From contig JACGCK010000011.1 of assembly GCA_014925825.1 (NCBI GenBank), forward strand, positions 310,001-374,000: DNA of 64,000 nt, written 5' to 3'. Shown here piece by piece: positions 36,582 through 48,050 of the stretch; position 1 is the stretch's first letter; each line of letters begins with the position of its first letter. This DNA comes from Pholiota molesta (taxonomy: Eukaryota; Basidiomycota; Agaricomycetes; Agaricales; Strophariaceae). Made by a program: the position numbers and the translations under genes. The notes under the pieces were generated by a model that ran no database searches, was not told the origin of the DNA, and saw only the letters and a program-made list of their open reading frames with translations.

Positions 36582-37620
36582 TCACCTGGCCGCTGCTGAT
36601 GATAAAAGGATTTGGAGCCTCAACATACTTCTCATTTCAAGTCATCGTAACCTTGCGTTGGGCCTCAGTTGCTATGATCACTTTTCGCTCCTTACATTGA
36701 AGTTTTCGTGTCTTTTCATCTGCACCACCCTCTGATCAGTGTATGTACCATTGTAACAGTATGTCCTTGCATACAATGCATCTTTTGTCGATTTGCGCCT
36801 AAATATTTCATTGATAAACACACCCGGGTATGATGCCTAATTGAAGGGCACTGTCTTCGTTAACGAAAGTGCGCAGTGGAGAATTTAAAGAGACCTCGAA
36901 AACGGGCAAAACAGCCTGTGACGCATTTCCACAAGCGGCATCACAGGCGGGCACAGTCACCAGTTCTAGTTCTGGTGTATCTCTGCGGATGCTAATGGAG
37001 GATATCGATACCAATCCATAACTTGAATGGTGGTGAAACACAGTGCAGTTATTTGCTAGTAGGCTGTAGCATTAGCCAAAATTTACCAGACACGTATATA
37101 GTTTGCACCCTCTTCGTCAATTCTTGACAATTATGTTGTCGGGACTCGGCGGTCATCGGGCTCAAATGCAGTCCGGCTCGTCCGAGAGCCAATTTGGATG
37201 TTTTTTTATAAAATGAGCATGTCATACACTGGCTAGAGTACAATATCAAATCAAAGATATGAACAGAGGACGGGTTTTGATGGCAGCCTTAATTACGTAA
37301 TAGTGGCTGTGCCTCAGCGCGCGCGGTGCGTGTCTGTGCGTGTTTGCGCGCAATGTTCGTGTTCAATCTGCGCCAAATCTGCACGTCTCTCCAACGTCGC
37401 ATCCTCCACGTCCAGTCTGTATATATCAATGTTTTATTGTATATTATAATCCCTCAGTCTTAGCTGATAACTAATAACTATAACATTGGTAAGTACAGTT
37501 ACAACTTTACAAGTGTGTTGTGATACAGACCACTAACAAGATAACTAAGCTACTTCAGAGTAAACCTATTGTTATCTTCTTGAAAGGGTAGATAAATTAG
37601 ATATGAGCAGCAATATAAAG

Positions 37621-37980
37621 TGCGCAGGGCGAAGCTCTGGCCCTAAATTTCTTAGAAGTATATACATGGGAAGTTTCGAAGTGGTTTAAAAGACGCGCAA
37701 GATGCGCTACCGCCGCTACGGATTCCGGATTCAAAGTACTTAAATTAGTTGCAAAGGATTATTGCATATCTCGAGCACTTCGGTATTTTTTTTTGGAAGA
37801 ATGGGCCAGGGCGAAGCTCTGGCCCAAAATTTCTCAGAAGAAAAATACAATGGGAAGTTTTGAATTGGTTAAAATGGCAACTTAATAGGATTCAGAGAGT
37901 TGCATATTTTGAATACTTCAGTATTATCTTTAGAAGAATGGGCCAGGCTGTAGCTCTGGCCCATATATTATTAAAGGTAT
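37621..37980. repeat. Three diverged tandem units, each led by a GC-rich hairpin
   Basis: Units begin near 37621, 37801 and 37937. Each starts with a (GGGC)CAGGGCGAAGCTCTGGCCC-like hairpin. Units 1 and 2 continue with AAATTTCT(T/C)AGAAG, ATGGGAAGTTT, a TTGCATAT word and an ACTTC(G/A)GTAT word. Unit 1 has extra sequence of about 40 bases. In unit 2 the stem is 10 bp (one G-T) with a GAA loop (37803-37825). Unit 3 keeps the outer stem GGGCCAG/CTGGCCC although the loop has changed. Confidence 0.7.
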
Positions 37981-38208
37981 AAAATAAGGATAAGGCAAAA
38001 CAGCCAAAAAGCACTATCAATAAGCCTCTAAATATTTGCTTCTCTTTTTTTTTTGCTTTTGCCCAACTACAGGTATAGAGCTGAAAATACTTATAACTCT
38101 TATGAGCTCTCAAATTTTTTTACTTTACTAAAATTTCGCTCAATTCCGACTTTTTCATGCCTAATTCAGGGATGTATTACTTATCTCTAAGGACTATCTA
38201 TGTACGGA

Positions 38209-38303
38209 GGCGCAAGGCGCCGACTCAAAGGGGGTCCAGGGGCGCAGCCCCGGCAAGCTGTTGCCCAAAGCGAAGCAGGAGGGAGCGCGAAGCGCGAACC
38301 TCC
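38209..38303. repeat. Cluster of GC-rich short hairpins
   Basis: GGCGC-AAG-GCGCC spans 38209-38221. GGGGC-GCA-GCCCC spans 38239-38251. A nested pair spans 38278-38303 (outer GGAGG/CCTCC, inner GCGC-GAA-GCGC). All lie within 95 bp of otherwise AT-rich DNA. Such GC clusters resemble mobile GC-rich hairpin elements known from fungal mitochondrial genomes; that link is inference. Confidence 0.6.
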
Positions 38304-38361
38304 GACGCGTAGCGGCGGGCATAAAGCTTGTAAGTAGTAACTGCAAGTGCCGCAGGGTTTT

Positions 38362-38388
38362 CACCATCATGATCAAATCATGATGGTG
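38362..38388. repeat. Perfect 12-bp inverted repeat
   Basis: CACCATCATGAT (38362-38373) and ATCATGATGGTG (38377-38388) are exact reverse complements with a 3-base CAA spacer. Confidence 0.85.
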
Positions 38389-38639
38389 CTGAATTTCTTA
38401 CTTCTTATTAGGCGCGCAGAGAAAATTGAGCATTCTAAGAACTCACACTAAAAGAATCATCTTATTTTCGATACTTTATTTCTCTTCTTCTCTTTTGTTT
38501 TATTTTGCTTGTTAACTTGGTAATCGGAGAGTATTGAAGCTTCTTATCGGAGTGGATTTAAATTATTTAATTAATTATTATTTTCATCACCGCGAGGCTC
38601 GGCGTTCAAGATTGTAGACCGTGACGCAGTGTTTGGTAA

Positions 38640-38644
38640 CCAAT
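38640..38644 (+). promoter_or_regulatory. CCAAT box candidate
   Basis: CCAAT in AACCAATCAAAG lies about 125 bp before the HMG-box gene start, a usual distance for a fungal CCAAT-binding complex site. A single pentamer is weak evidence. Confidence 0.35.
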
Positions 38645-38767
38645 CAAAGCGTGTGAAAGGTGAAGTGTGAGAGCTTGAAAGGCGCGGTTCGTCTTTCTCT
38701 TTCATCTCCTACCATCACCACCCCCCACTCCCTTCCCCTCATCCCTCCCCTTCATCCCCTCTCCGCT

Positions 38768-40219
38768 ATGCCGCCTATACGCGGTGGATCCGCGTCTTCT
38801 TCCACACCACCAAATCCCCCCCAAGCACACGTGCCTAGGCCGCCAAATGCCTTTATGCTCTACCGCAAGAATATGTCCGCTCAAATGCCTGGCCCTGGAC
38901 CCGGAAAACCACGCCTGAGTCAAGGAGATCTTTCACGACATCTAGCCCAAACGTGGAGGGACCTACCCCCTAAAGACCGCGCGTTTTGGGAGCAACTAGC
39001 CGCGCTAAAAGATTCGGAGCACAAAGCCAAATACCCAAACTACAAGTATCAACCAAAGAAGAAGGAGGAGAAGGCCCGTTTGGCAGAGGAGAGGAAAGCG
39101 GAAAAGAAGAGGGCAGCTGCCGCGAAAAAGCAATCTCGTTATCGGTCAACATCCAGCACCACGCCGGCCGCCGCAAATAATGCAACGCAGGTAGTTGCTC
39201 CGCTTCCGGTTCAGCCAGTCCCCTACTTCATCTCCGCTCCTCAGCATTACATTCCTGTGCCATTTATAAGCAATGTCGACACTAGCGCACCGTCACCCCC
39301 AATGTCTGCGGCATCGACTCCAGGTCCGGATTCTTCTCTGAACGCGTCTCCAGCCCTTCAACATATGTCATTGATGTCGCCTGCTCCGTTGGCTCTTCAC
39401 GATTCATCGCTTCCCTTACCCTTCATGATCGCGAGGCCACCTGCGCTGCCAACAGAAGCTTCAGATTATGTTGAGCCTGCCCACATAAACGCAGGAGATT
39501 GGAGCTTGAGTTCGACTGCTCATCAAAGCTCAAACTGGAACGAGTCCTTCGAGCCTACAGAGGTCAGTTTCAAAATTCCTTGCAGTTGATTATCTATTGA
39601 CCTCATTTCTATTTTTTAGAACCATTCACTATACTTTGATATATCTCAAGCTGATGCTCACCAGGTCAACACTTGGTTGAACGAACAAGGATCTTCTTCT
39701 TTGGAGGAGCAGGTCCAACAGCCGCAAGCTGGTAGCAGCCATCTTCATGCCTATCGCTTGGAGGACTTCAACAACGCGGTTTTTGACTTCAATAGCGAAC
39801 TTAGCGTTAGGGTCGGAAACTTACCCCCTCTAGAGGAATTTCCAAACTACCCTGAAAGTGAATCTTACAATCAGTTTCGGACACAAGAGCCAACTTACTT
39901 CGATTTTGATTCATATGCAGACGACTCGGAATTCTCTCGTGAATTCTCTCAGTTTTTCGACATGCCGTATCTTCCGGAAGAATTTTCATTGGAGTACATG
40001 GACACTCACCCTATACCAGATTTCACGTCAGCAGATTTCAACGCTGCTCTTAACGTGGCTTTGCAGCCTGTCGAAAATGCTGTGGTGGCTTCCAGTAGTG
40101 TGGCTCAACCATACGTGCCTCCCTCTGGCGCTGCCAACTCTGGCAACCGTAGAGTTGCCGCCACTTATAGGAAGGATTCTCTCTACTCTCTGGATCGGAC
40201 TTCTCCTCTTCCAGCTTGA
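38768..40219 (+). CDS. HMG-box transcription factor (SOX/MATA-HMG type)
   Basis: This is a sequence-specific DNA-binding regulator with one N-terminal HMG box, the class that includes fungal mating and fruiting regulators. The start at 38768 gives MPPIRGGSASSS. Exons 38768-39562 and 39620-40219 give 464 residues with intact phase. The HMG box (about residues 23-100) reads VPRPPNAFMLYRK, LSQGDLSRHLAQTWRDLPP, FWEQLAALKDSEHKAKYPNYKYQPKKK, and a basic K/E/R-rich helix follows. The rest is P/S-rich, then acidic and aromatic (YFDFDSYADDSEFSREFSQFFDMPYL), which suits an activation domain. A mating-type (MAT/A-locus) function is not implied: there is no homeodomain pair, and the STE3 gene is 35 kb away. 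Confidence 0.9.
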
Positions 40220-41113
40220 TTTTATCGATCTCCTCCGCTCAGCTCGCATCCCATAATATGGGTCATTCACGAATTTCATGTCCCTCTAATTTCGCTTTCT
40301 GCCATTGTTGCTTTCACGTCTCATTGCTTTCTTCTTGCGTCACCTCCGTTCAACGCAGTCCCTTGTCGTCTATTCATCGTTTTCGCAATCATCGTCGTAT
40401 CTCAACCATATCTCTCACTCGCTTTCAAACAGTTTTATTATCTGCTCTGGTCAGACAGCAACCCCGTATTTAATACCCTCACTCTATATAACTCTTAAAT
40501 CTCGCTCGGAATAGTTCTCGTCTATGCTCTCTCGCTCCTCGTCTCTATTGCTCATTTACGCATAAATGTTGTTCAAGTACCTACCTCTCTTGTCTATCAC
40601 CCCAGTTACCTATCATCTCTCATTGTACAAGTATTCTCAATCAGAAAAGAAATTGTCTCCCGTACACAAAGACCATCGATTGAGTCGCTATTTAGCGCAA
40701 AAAAAAATGTGTAGTGCAGTTCACGGGCACCGATAATTTACGATAGTGCGCTCCGCGCCCTGCGCCCAAGCATCTTACTTATTCACTTTGAACAATGCGC
40801 GAGCGCCCAACTTCACCTGTGTTTCGCCATTGTTCACTACAGTCTGCAGCAACACACCTTCTAGAGCCTCGTGTCGACGGCTAGTGATGGCCTGGAGCTC
40901 TGGGAGACGATCCGCGGACGCGGCCGACGCTAATACGGAGACAATGAAGATATACCGTAAATTTCTCTCACGAGCAAGACCCAAATGGATATATATATAT
41001 ATCGGAGGAAGCTATTTATTTAAAGGTATAAAAATCCTGGATTGTACTTAGCAATAATATGTTACTCGATAGCGAGAGGAGATGAGCATGATGGCATCGA
41101 AGATAAATAACTT
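40220..41113. other. Intergenic, convergent HMG-box / ILV6 flanks
   Basis: This 894-bp spacer includes pyrimidine-rich 3' flank of the HMG gene and a short TA repeat at about 40990-41002. A 69-residue minus-strand frame at 40775-40984 has protein-like composition (LPELQAITSRRHEALEGVLL) but I could not attach a start or a family. Confidence 0.4.
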
Positions 41114-42315
41114 TTAACCAGGGGGAAGGAGACTAGCATCTACAGAGCCGCCCTCGTCTTCTTGGAAAGTCTCCTCTTCTCCTGTCTTGATAGGCGTCCT
41201 GGGCATGGCCATGAGACCTATTGGTTGGGATGTGGTTAATAAATAAATGACCATTTGGCTCAAGGCAAGTGCCCTACGCACCTGTGCGGGCAGCTTCAAG
41301 AATGCCGAACGGCTTGAGCAGACTGAGGAACGCCTCTACACGCGCAGTCTTTGCAGTAAGCTCGACAATCACGCTGTTCTCACTAACATCGACGATCTTC
41401 GCGCCGAACTGTTTCGCAAGCACCGAGATGGAGTGCAGATGCTGGTGCTTGAGACGCAGCGCCTGCGAGGGCGTCAGCTGGGGCGCTGCCGCCACCGGGT
41501 CGGCGCTGTGCTCGAAGTTGTGCGCAAGCACGGTTTCGCGCTCCATCTTGCCGTCGTCGTTAACGCGGCGTGGCTCGTGCGAGGGCCCGCCAACGAACTG
41601 CTCTTCGAGGTATTCAGAGCCGAGGATAGAGACCTTGGTGAGAAGGAGCTCGCGCGAGATCACTTTCGTCTCTGTATAGTCAAGGACGGCCCAGACAGGC
41701 ACCTAACATAGCATTTCCAGTATCAGCATAAGAAAAAACATAAGGTTGTGAACAGACGAACGAGGTCTTCCAATTGCCTTCTTGCCTGTTCTACAACGCC
41801 GTCCTGGCCACTGAGAACAATGCACATGCGACTCAGGTCGCGAATCTCGGTCCGGCAGACGACCAACGAGTCAATGTTGAAACCTCTGCCAGCGAGGATT
41901 CCAGACACGCGCGAAAGGACTCCGGGTTCATTTTGGACGAGACAGTTCAGAATATGTCTAGAAGCAAGGTCATGAACATGAGCACGGCCAGGAAATGCGC
42001 GCATGTTGACACTTACTTTTTGAAGGGCTGGAGACTGGGAGGTGGGGTATTGTAGAGGATGTTAGTTACGGCCTCCTCCGCAGACCGCGAGCGTGGCAGA
42101 TCTGTAGCAGGGAGAGGCGGCGGCCGGATGCGTTGGGTCCTCTTGTAGTCGAGGGCGGAGGTGGAGTCGTCGATGGGTTTAGGGGGTTGGGGCGGCTTTG
42201 GCGCGCCATTCTCGGCGCGCCTGACGATGGCGGTGGTGGTGAATGCACGACGACCTGAAGAGGCGATGCGCGCGCGCAGAATGGGAATGGCGGACATGGT
42301 AGAGGAACAGCGCAA
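41114..42315 (-). CDS. ILV6: Acetolactate synthase regulatory (small) subunit, mitochondrial
   Basis: This is the regulatory subunit of acetohydroxyacid synthase, first step of branched-chain amino acid synthesis; binds valine through ACT domains. The ORF starts at 42315 (MRCSSTMSAIP); the second Met at 42297 is equally good. The leader RARIASSGRRAFTTTAIVRRA is mitochondrial. The ACT domain reads HILNCLVQNEPGVLSRVSGILAGRGFNIDSLVV and RMCIVLSGQDGVVEQARRQLEDL. The second half has SRELLLTKVSILG, HQHLHSISVLAKQFGAKIVDVSENSVIVEL and FLSLLKPFGILEAARTG, and the end DASLLPPG. Short introns lie near 41220-41281, 41704-41757 and 41955-42016. It starts only 62 bp beyond the stop of the upstream same-strand COG5 gene. 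Confidence 0.93.
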
Positions 42316-42376
42316 GCTCTGACTCGAAATGTTGCGTTTAATTTTTGTACATATCCCGTTTAGGCAATCCTACATA

Positions 42377-45300
42377 CTATCTCCCAGCCGACTCAGAACC
42401 TGCACTTTGTAGCACTTCCCTCGCCAGTTCCACATATTCTACTGCCCCCTTCATGTCCTTGCCCTCTGTCTCTGCCATCTTCTCCCAGTGTGCCAGGCCG
42501 CTCTCCACGAGCGTCCATGCCTCTGCTTCAGAGTGCTCGTCCACCCATCGGACATATTCGGCCTCCTGCCATCCGTGCAGCTTGTGGGGAAGCGGGATCG
42601 GCGATCGAACCAAAACGTGATGCAGCACGATCAGCGGTGGCAGACCAGCGGTGTGGCTTCGCGACGCCAGCTCCTTATTCTCGAGGAAAAACAACGGGCT
42701 TTCCTTGGAGTCAGTAATCACAAATACATGTATATCGGCATGCCGGACCCACCGCATCGCACGAAGTGCTCGGTATTCATCACCGATCAACTCCAAATGT
42801 CCTCCTCGTTTGGGTGCATTAACATCCACAATGAACGCGTTCAAGGCGAACTCGAGCCCAGTCATGTCGCTGGCCATTTGGAGTTTACCGCTCTCTCCAA
42901 GAGGGCAGGCTATCGAAATATGGAGCACGAAAGTTCGTATGACAAATCTTACAATCGAAGTAACCCTGTACACCTCGTTAGCACTACATTTAGTTCAGGC
43001 ATCCTGAAAAAACAACTTACCACGTCCGTCCGTAATCACCAAGGTTGTATCGATTAATTATTTCAGACTTGATGAACGAGAGTTTCTCAGTTAGTTCTTT
43101 GATGTATAAACTAGATCCGCCCATCCCAGGGTTGGCATCAGCCGATTTGGAAAAGTCGATACGATGAAGTTTGGCAATAATTGCACTCAGTTCGCGACGA
43201 ATGGACACTGTAAGAGGATCCATGATGTGTTCGAAGAATTGATACATGTTCTGAAAAGGGATCATGAGAACAAGAACAGAACAAATTTACGGACTGACTG
43301 ACTTGCAGACCTGGCTGTAAAGTGGCGAAGACATTTGCCGTATATTCCTCGTTGAGAGTAACAAGTCGGGCCCAAGTCTGGTACAAGAAGTTGGCTAAAT
43401 TCGCGTTCGAAATGTGCTGAGGAGTAGCTGAGCCTCCAGATAGAGAGGTTGCGGCTCTTTCCCTTGAGAGCTTTTCATGTTTATCAGAATATCGACATAG
43501 AGTGTATTTCGCCAACAAAACATACCAAATTCTCCAACCTCTTCAAGATACTATCCAAAGATGTTGCAGTGTTTTTGGCAACGGCCCTGACCAGCAGTGG
43601 ATCGAAGCGCGCAGCATCAAGCTCGTTAACTACAATACGGGCAACATTAATGCCTTCGCTAGCCCCCGGTGGAATCCGAACACCACCGGAGAACGCTTGG
43701 CCAACAGCTTCGTTAATCTTATTGGAAGAACGTGACAGATATTGAGCCTCAATCGCTGACAATGAACGAAGGAGAAGGATAGTTTCCGGGCTGAATTTTG
43801 TTATTATTAACAAGGCTTCGTGCGCTAAAAGAATTTTACCTTTGGTAGCTTTCGCTGTAAACTGTGTCGGTGTGAACAGCGATTTTAGCAAAGAAGTCGT
43901 GGAATAACCGCAACAATCGAGGATAACCCGCGGACAGCGTTTGTTGAAGGAACGATGATCCTAATGAAATATTTTATGGATACATTTTTTATTCAAAAAA
44001 ATTATTCACTTACCTTTAGAAGAATCTTGGAAATGCTTTTGGAGTGAGCGGCTCAAGGACATCCAGAACGTGGTGCTTGGGTTGTTCTCCAGTACCTTGA
44101 TATCAAATATAAGAGATGCAGTGACATTGACAGAGTGAGATAAGCCCAACCTTCATCGCTTCCTCTAAGAAGACGACATGCGTCGTGGTGTCTTTCTTCA
44201 GCTTCAGGACCTTCTCAAGAGCATAGACCTTGTATTCAAAACAACAATCACTAAGAGTGCAAGAAAAAGCCCAGAGTAACTGACCTTTATGCAGCAATCT
44301 GACATTTCTTGGAACATAGCCTCCAACCGTGTCCAAAGTGCGGCAGAAAATTGCGGTGCGGTCACATTTGTAGGCTCAGTTCGCACACGAGACCTATACA
44401 TCTGTGGAGTATTCGGGGTGTTTGCAGGTGGTGGTTCTATTGTAAAACTCGTATTAATAAAAGTAGAATTAATTAAGAATGCAGCGGAGGTTTACCTTTT
44501 CCAGAAACATCCTTGGAGATCTTATTCAAATCGAACGTTCCGCGTATTCGATCTTCGACGGCTTGGGACAGGTCAAGCAGGAGACTCTGCACGAGATTTG
44601 GTAGGACGCCAAGGTTATAAGCTGTTTGTAGGGAAGAGGCCAATATGGTTTGGTTCTGTAGAATATGAGAACATGGAGAATATGACGCGAAAAAGTGGAC
44701 ATACAAGTGTCGCTAGGCCACTCAGGACCATATTCTCCATTTCCGACGTGATTATCCCTCGCGCATCGTCGATGAAAGCTTCATACGACGCGACGACTCT
44801 TATGGAACGCAGGGGTATAGGGGCCGTTTCAGATGCTGGATTTTTTTGGTCGTTGCCTTCTTGAGTCTCAGAGGAATTGAGAAGAGTCCCTGTCAAGTCG
44901 TACAACACTTTAGGCCGAAGACCCACGTATTAACATGACGCGACGCACCAAGTTCTGCGATACTTAAAGCAGCCTTTGCAATGGCACGTTCCTTCTCGTC
45001 TTCGATGTCCTTTCCGTGTACAAGGGTTGCGGTCGCGAGTTCATCGGTCGGGGTTTTGTCAGAGCCCTTTATGCCCTGAATTTCATTCATCTGCACTTGC
45101 AAACGTCGCGCAAGGATTACGAAACGTGAAGTGCGGCGCAGAACATCAGATGCTTGGTGGAATCGCTGGAGCCTTGTAACCAGCGTCTGCAGCATTTCAT
45201 AAGGAACATGGACCTTTACGCGAAGCCTGTGGTAGGATATTAACAGGGACGGTGGTGTTATAACAGTGCGAGCTAACGCACCTGTCAACCGAGGTATCCA

Positions 45301-45728
45301 AGTCTCCCAAGCCAGCCCGGACAGACACAAGAGCCCCAGAAAGCGCGTTTGCATTCGAAGCTTGCGTTAGGAGATCTTCATGGTGAGCTGTGACCTCAAC
45401 GACGAAAGTACATTAGTGCTGGTGTCCTCGACATCTAGAGGCACATACCAGGTTCCTAATCTGCTTCGACACATCTTCTATGCCGAAGGTCAACTTCGAG
45501 ATGGCTACAGATATGTCTTCTTTGGCGATCGAATCTTGAACTGCGCCTTTGGATTGCGATGATGCTCTGGTGGCGACCTTGGAATCGGTAGGAGGGTATG
45601 TATCCGTTGCCAGGATAGCATTGGCATATTCATTTGGATCGAAGTCTGGGCTGGAAAAGGTTGAATAGTCTGCCGGTACGCTGTTAGATAGTTCATATGT
45701 AGATTGTGGTGAAGAACTAACCAGCCAT
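42377..45728 (-). CDS. COG5: Conserved oligomeric Golgi complex subunit 5
   Basis: This is a lobe-B subunit of the COG tether, for retrograde vesicle traffic within the Golgi. The start at 45728 (MA) is joined over an intron of about 58 nt to DYSTFSSPDFDPNEYANAIL, the typical Cog5 N-terminus. Helical blocks follow: SKLTFGIEDVSKQIRNLV, LRVKVHVPYEMLQTLVTRLQRFHQASDVLRRTSRFVILARRLQ, LSIAELG, VVASYEAFIDDARGIIT, NLVQSLLLDLSQAVEDRIRGTFDLNKIS, LWTRLEAMFQEMSDCCIKVYALEKVLKLKKD, FSGGVRIPPGASEGINVARIV and MYQFFEHIMDPLTVSIRRELSAIIAKLHRIDF. It ends at 42377 after LQSAGSESAGR. At least eleven introns are present. No frame break was seen, although I did not fix every junction. It is divergent from the next gene with 144 bp between starts. 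Confidence 0.92.
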
Positions 45729-45872
45729 TCTTAGTTATCCACGAAACATAGATGCTCTTCCTCCGAACGCATGTGCACTGCCACCAGCTGCCACCAAGGC
45801 CCCAAAGAAGGCAGTGACTGATGTCATGTCATAAGAGGTGCACCGTTCGGTGTTTCTTGAATTATACCCACC

Positions 45873-47430
45873 ATGGCGTATTCCTACTATCAGCAAACAG
45901 CGCAGCCTGGGTGGGGAACGAGTCAGGTATTCTCTCAATCCTCTTCGACTCCTGATCATCTACTCATACACATTTCATCAAGTACCAATTCGGCCCGCCG
46001 CCGCCAGTTACTTTCCAGCCGCAACCATCTTGTGCGTTGAGATTGTCGTCGATCGTCCCACATACTGATATATATTTGTTTGGAACGGTTAGGGGGAGGC
46101 CCCGAATTTTATCGAGCGCACGCAGCGACTTCCGATCCGTAAGAAGACTGCTATTCGTGATCCGGCAAGCTCATCCACGTTTCACAAACAGGTATCTTTT
46201 CGATCATGCCTGGAATCGAGTTCGAGAGTACGGTGGCGCCCCTGCTGGCGGTATGGGTGTTGGTCTGCATGAGGCTCGACATTGGCACAGGCGTGCTTAT
46301 GGTCCGCAGGTCAGTGTGTGAATCGGCGCTGAATGTGACTTAATTATTAATTAAGCGCTCGGATTACTCATAGAATGAGGTTGCATATTTAGCCCCTGAG
46401 GAACTTGGACACGCCGCTGCATACGAAGCCTACAGGTCCTGGATTTATAACAAGCAAATGTATGAACCTCTCAGCGGCGACATCGAAAGACAACGGGAAG
46501 CTCTGACGGGACTTGCGGTTGCAGAAGGTATTTGCCAAGCTCTTTTCTTGGTATCAATCAGGCGCTCATACACAGAACTCGATCAGCTACTCGATTGTTG
46601 CAATTTTCCTCTCATGCCATGGATCAATATGCGCGATTAGCCGCTACAGAAGCTGCGGCGCACACCGCCAACTATATATTCTATCAGGTAAATTATCAAT
46701 AAAAGTGACAAGTACCCGTGGACTTTGACAACTAATCAAATATAACATACACCTCTAGACTCGGGAAGAAGACTACCGATCCCGGACCCGCTTCCGCACT
46801 GGGTCCTTGGATGACCCATACGCCCGCGATGATGAACTCTTATACCCATACGCACACGCACGTTCTCGGTCTCGACATGCCAGATCGCACTCGCGGCACC
46901 GTTCCTACTCTCAGTCAGGCATGATGCCTCCATACCCAGGACAGGCATATTCGTCTTCCTCAATTGCGGGTGTTCCACAGACAGCTTTTCCTAGCTATGG
47001 CGGCTATGGCGGAAGCCAGGTGGGGATGCCTGTAGAGCCATATGGCGCTGGATATGGCGCTGGCTATGGCGTCCCAATGTCCGCCGGATCTGCGTACGGC
47101 TCAATGGGCATGGGTATTAGTCCTTCTTATAGCGCGGGCATGGCCCCCGGAATGGCAGCCTCTTACACTGGTTCTAGTCTAGGAGTCCCAATGTATCCTC
47201 GATCTAGGAGCTCCTCTTTCTCTTATGCTCAACCAGCTGCCTATAACCCGCAACCTACTCCATACATGGGGACCGCAATGAGCATGCCAGTCGGAATCCC
47301 CAATACAGGCGGCCAGACCCTAGTCATCCAAAGGCCGCGAAAACATAAACATTCGAAGAGGTCAAGAAGCTCTGATCCTGACTATGACGATAGTCGTTCG
47401 CACCACTCTCACCGTTCATCTCGATACTGA
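45873..47430 (+). CDS. Conserved-looking protein of unknown function with Y/G/S-rich tail
   Basis: I do not recognise a family. The start at 45873 gives MAYSYYQQTAQPGWGTSQ, then, over tiny exons, FGPPPPVTFQPQPSWGGPEFYRAH, YLFDHAWNRVREYGGAPAGG and GLHEARHWHRRAYG. The middle is an alpha-helical, Ala-rich block (YEAYRSWIYNKQMYEPLSG, RQREALTGLAVAEATRLLQFSS, YARLAATEAAAHTANYIF). The tail is rich in R/S/H (SRSRHARSHSRHRSYS) and then Y/G/M/P (YGAGYGAGYGVPMS), ending with a basic KHKHSKRSRSSD patch. The join near 46310-46391 between RAYGP and APEELGHAAAYEAY has an uncertain phase. The overall look is of a nuclear or RNA-granule protein, but that is only composition. Confidence 0.7.
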
Positions 47431-48050
47431 CCAAACTTTCAAACCAGAAAGTGTACTCTAACGATCTTATGTAGTTATATTTGCAATGACCTGCTCAATG
47501 CTGCCACCATGAGTTGTACGTTTGTATATCCGACATTTCTTTGGACTGATTAATGTGTAAGGTTTTATATAGATAACAGGAGAAATATATTTCGTATACT
47601 TACTGCCGGAAGTTCTTGACCCAAGCTGCTGCGGCAATCATTGAAAGTATTTACTATTAGTTCAAGTTGGAGGATCAGAAACACGCTGCAACTTGTGCTA
47701 AGGTAGATCTGCTCGTTGCCACTACTTGAATAATGCTGCACAGTCTGCAACTTCAACTTGGGTCGGAGTCTTCAAATTATCTTGCCGCTCTTGCGATTCG
47801 CTTACATAGGAGGAGCAGATTTCCTTCCAAGGCTGTGCTGCATCAGCGCAATCATCTTGTTGCTCGTTTGAGAGTTTTCTCACGCCTTGAGCGTATATAA
47901 ACCTCTGGGATGGCTGATGTTGACTTCCATAGGCTGGCCCTCACCCACTGCGCTCCCCAACAAGCTTAATTGTCCGCAATACCAGAGTTGATCTCTGTAC
48001 GCAAATTTCTATAAACTTTACCAGAAAACATCCCATCTACGAGCATCATT
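47431..48050. other. Intergenic
   Basis: This 620-bp spacer lies between two same-strand genes. No RNA gene or protein-like frame was recognised. Confidence 0.4.

Larger units (their letters stand above)
36582..38767. other. AT-rich gene-free island with hairpin repeats
   Basis: This 2.2-kb stretch has no recognisable gene. It changes from ordinary flank to markedly AT-rich sequence after about 37420, broken by short GC-rich hairpins at 37626-37644, 37803-37825, 37940-37962 and 38209-38303 and by a perfect inverted repeat at 38362-38388. Composition differs clearly from both neighbouring genes. Confidence 0.65.

Noticed and set aside
37621..38390. CRISPR array or bacterial mobile element
   Set aside because: Only three diverged units of unequal length are present, there are no uniform spacers, and the host is a eukaryote.
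1408..40219. A mating-type locus defined by the STE3 receptor and the HMG-box gene
   Set aside because: They are 35 kb apart with many housekeeping genes between, no homeodomain pair or pheromone gene is present, and Agaricomycete mating type is not set by HMG genes.
40775..40984. 69-residue minus-strand frame between the HMG gene and ILV6
   Set aside because: Composition is plausible, but no start exon, promoter context or family could be shown.
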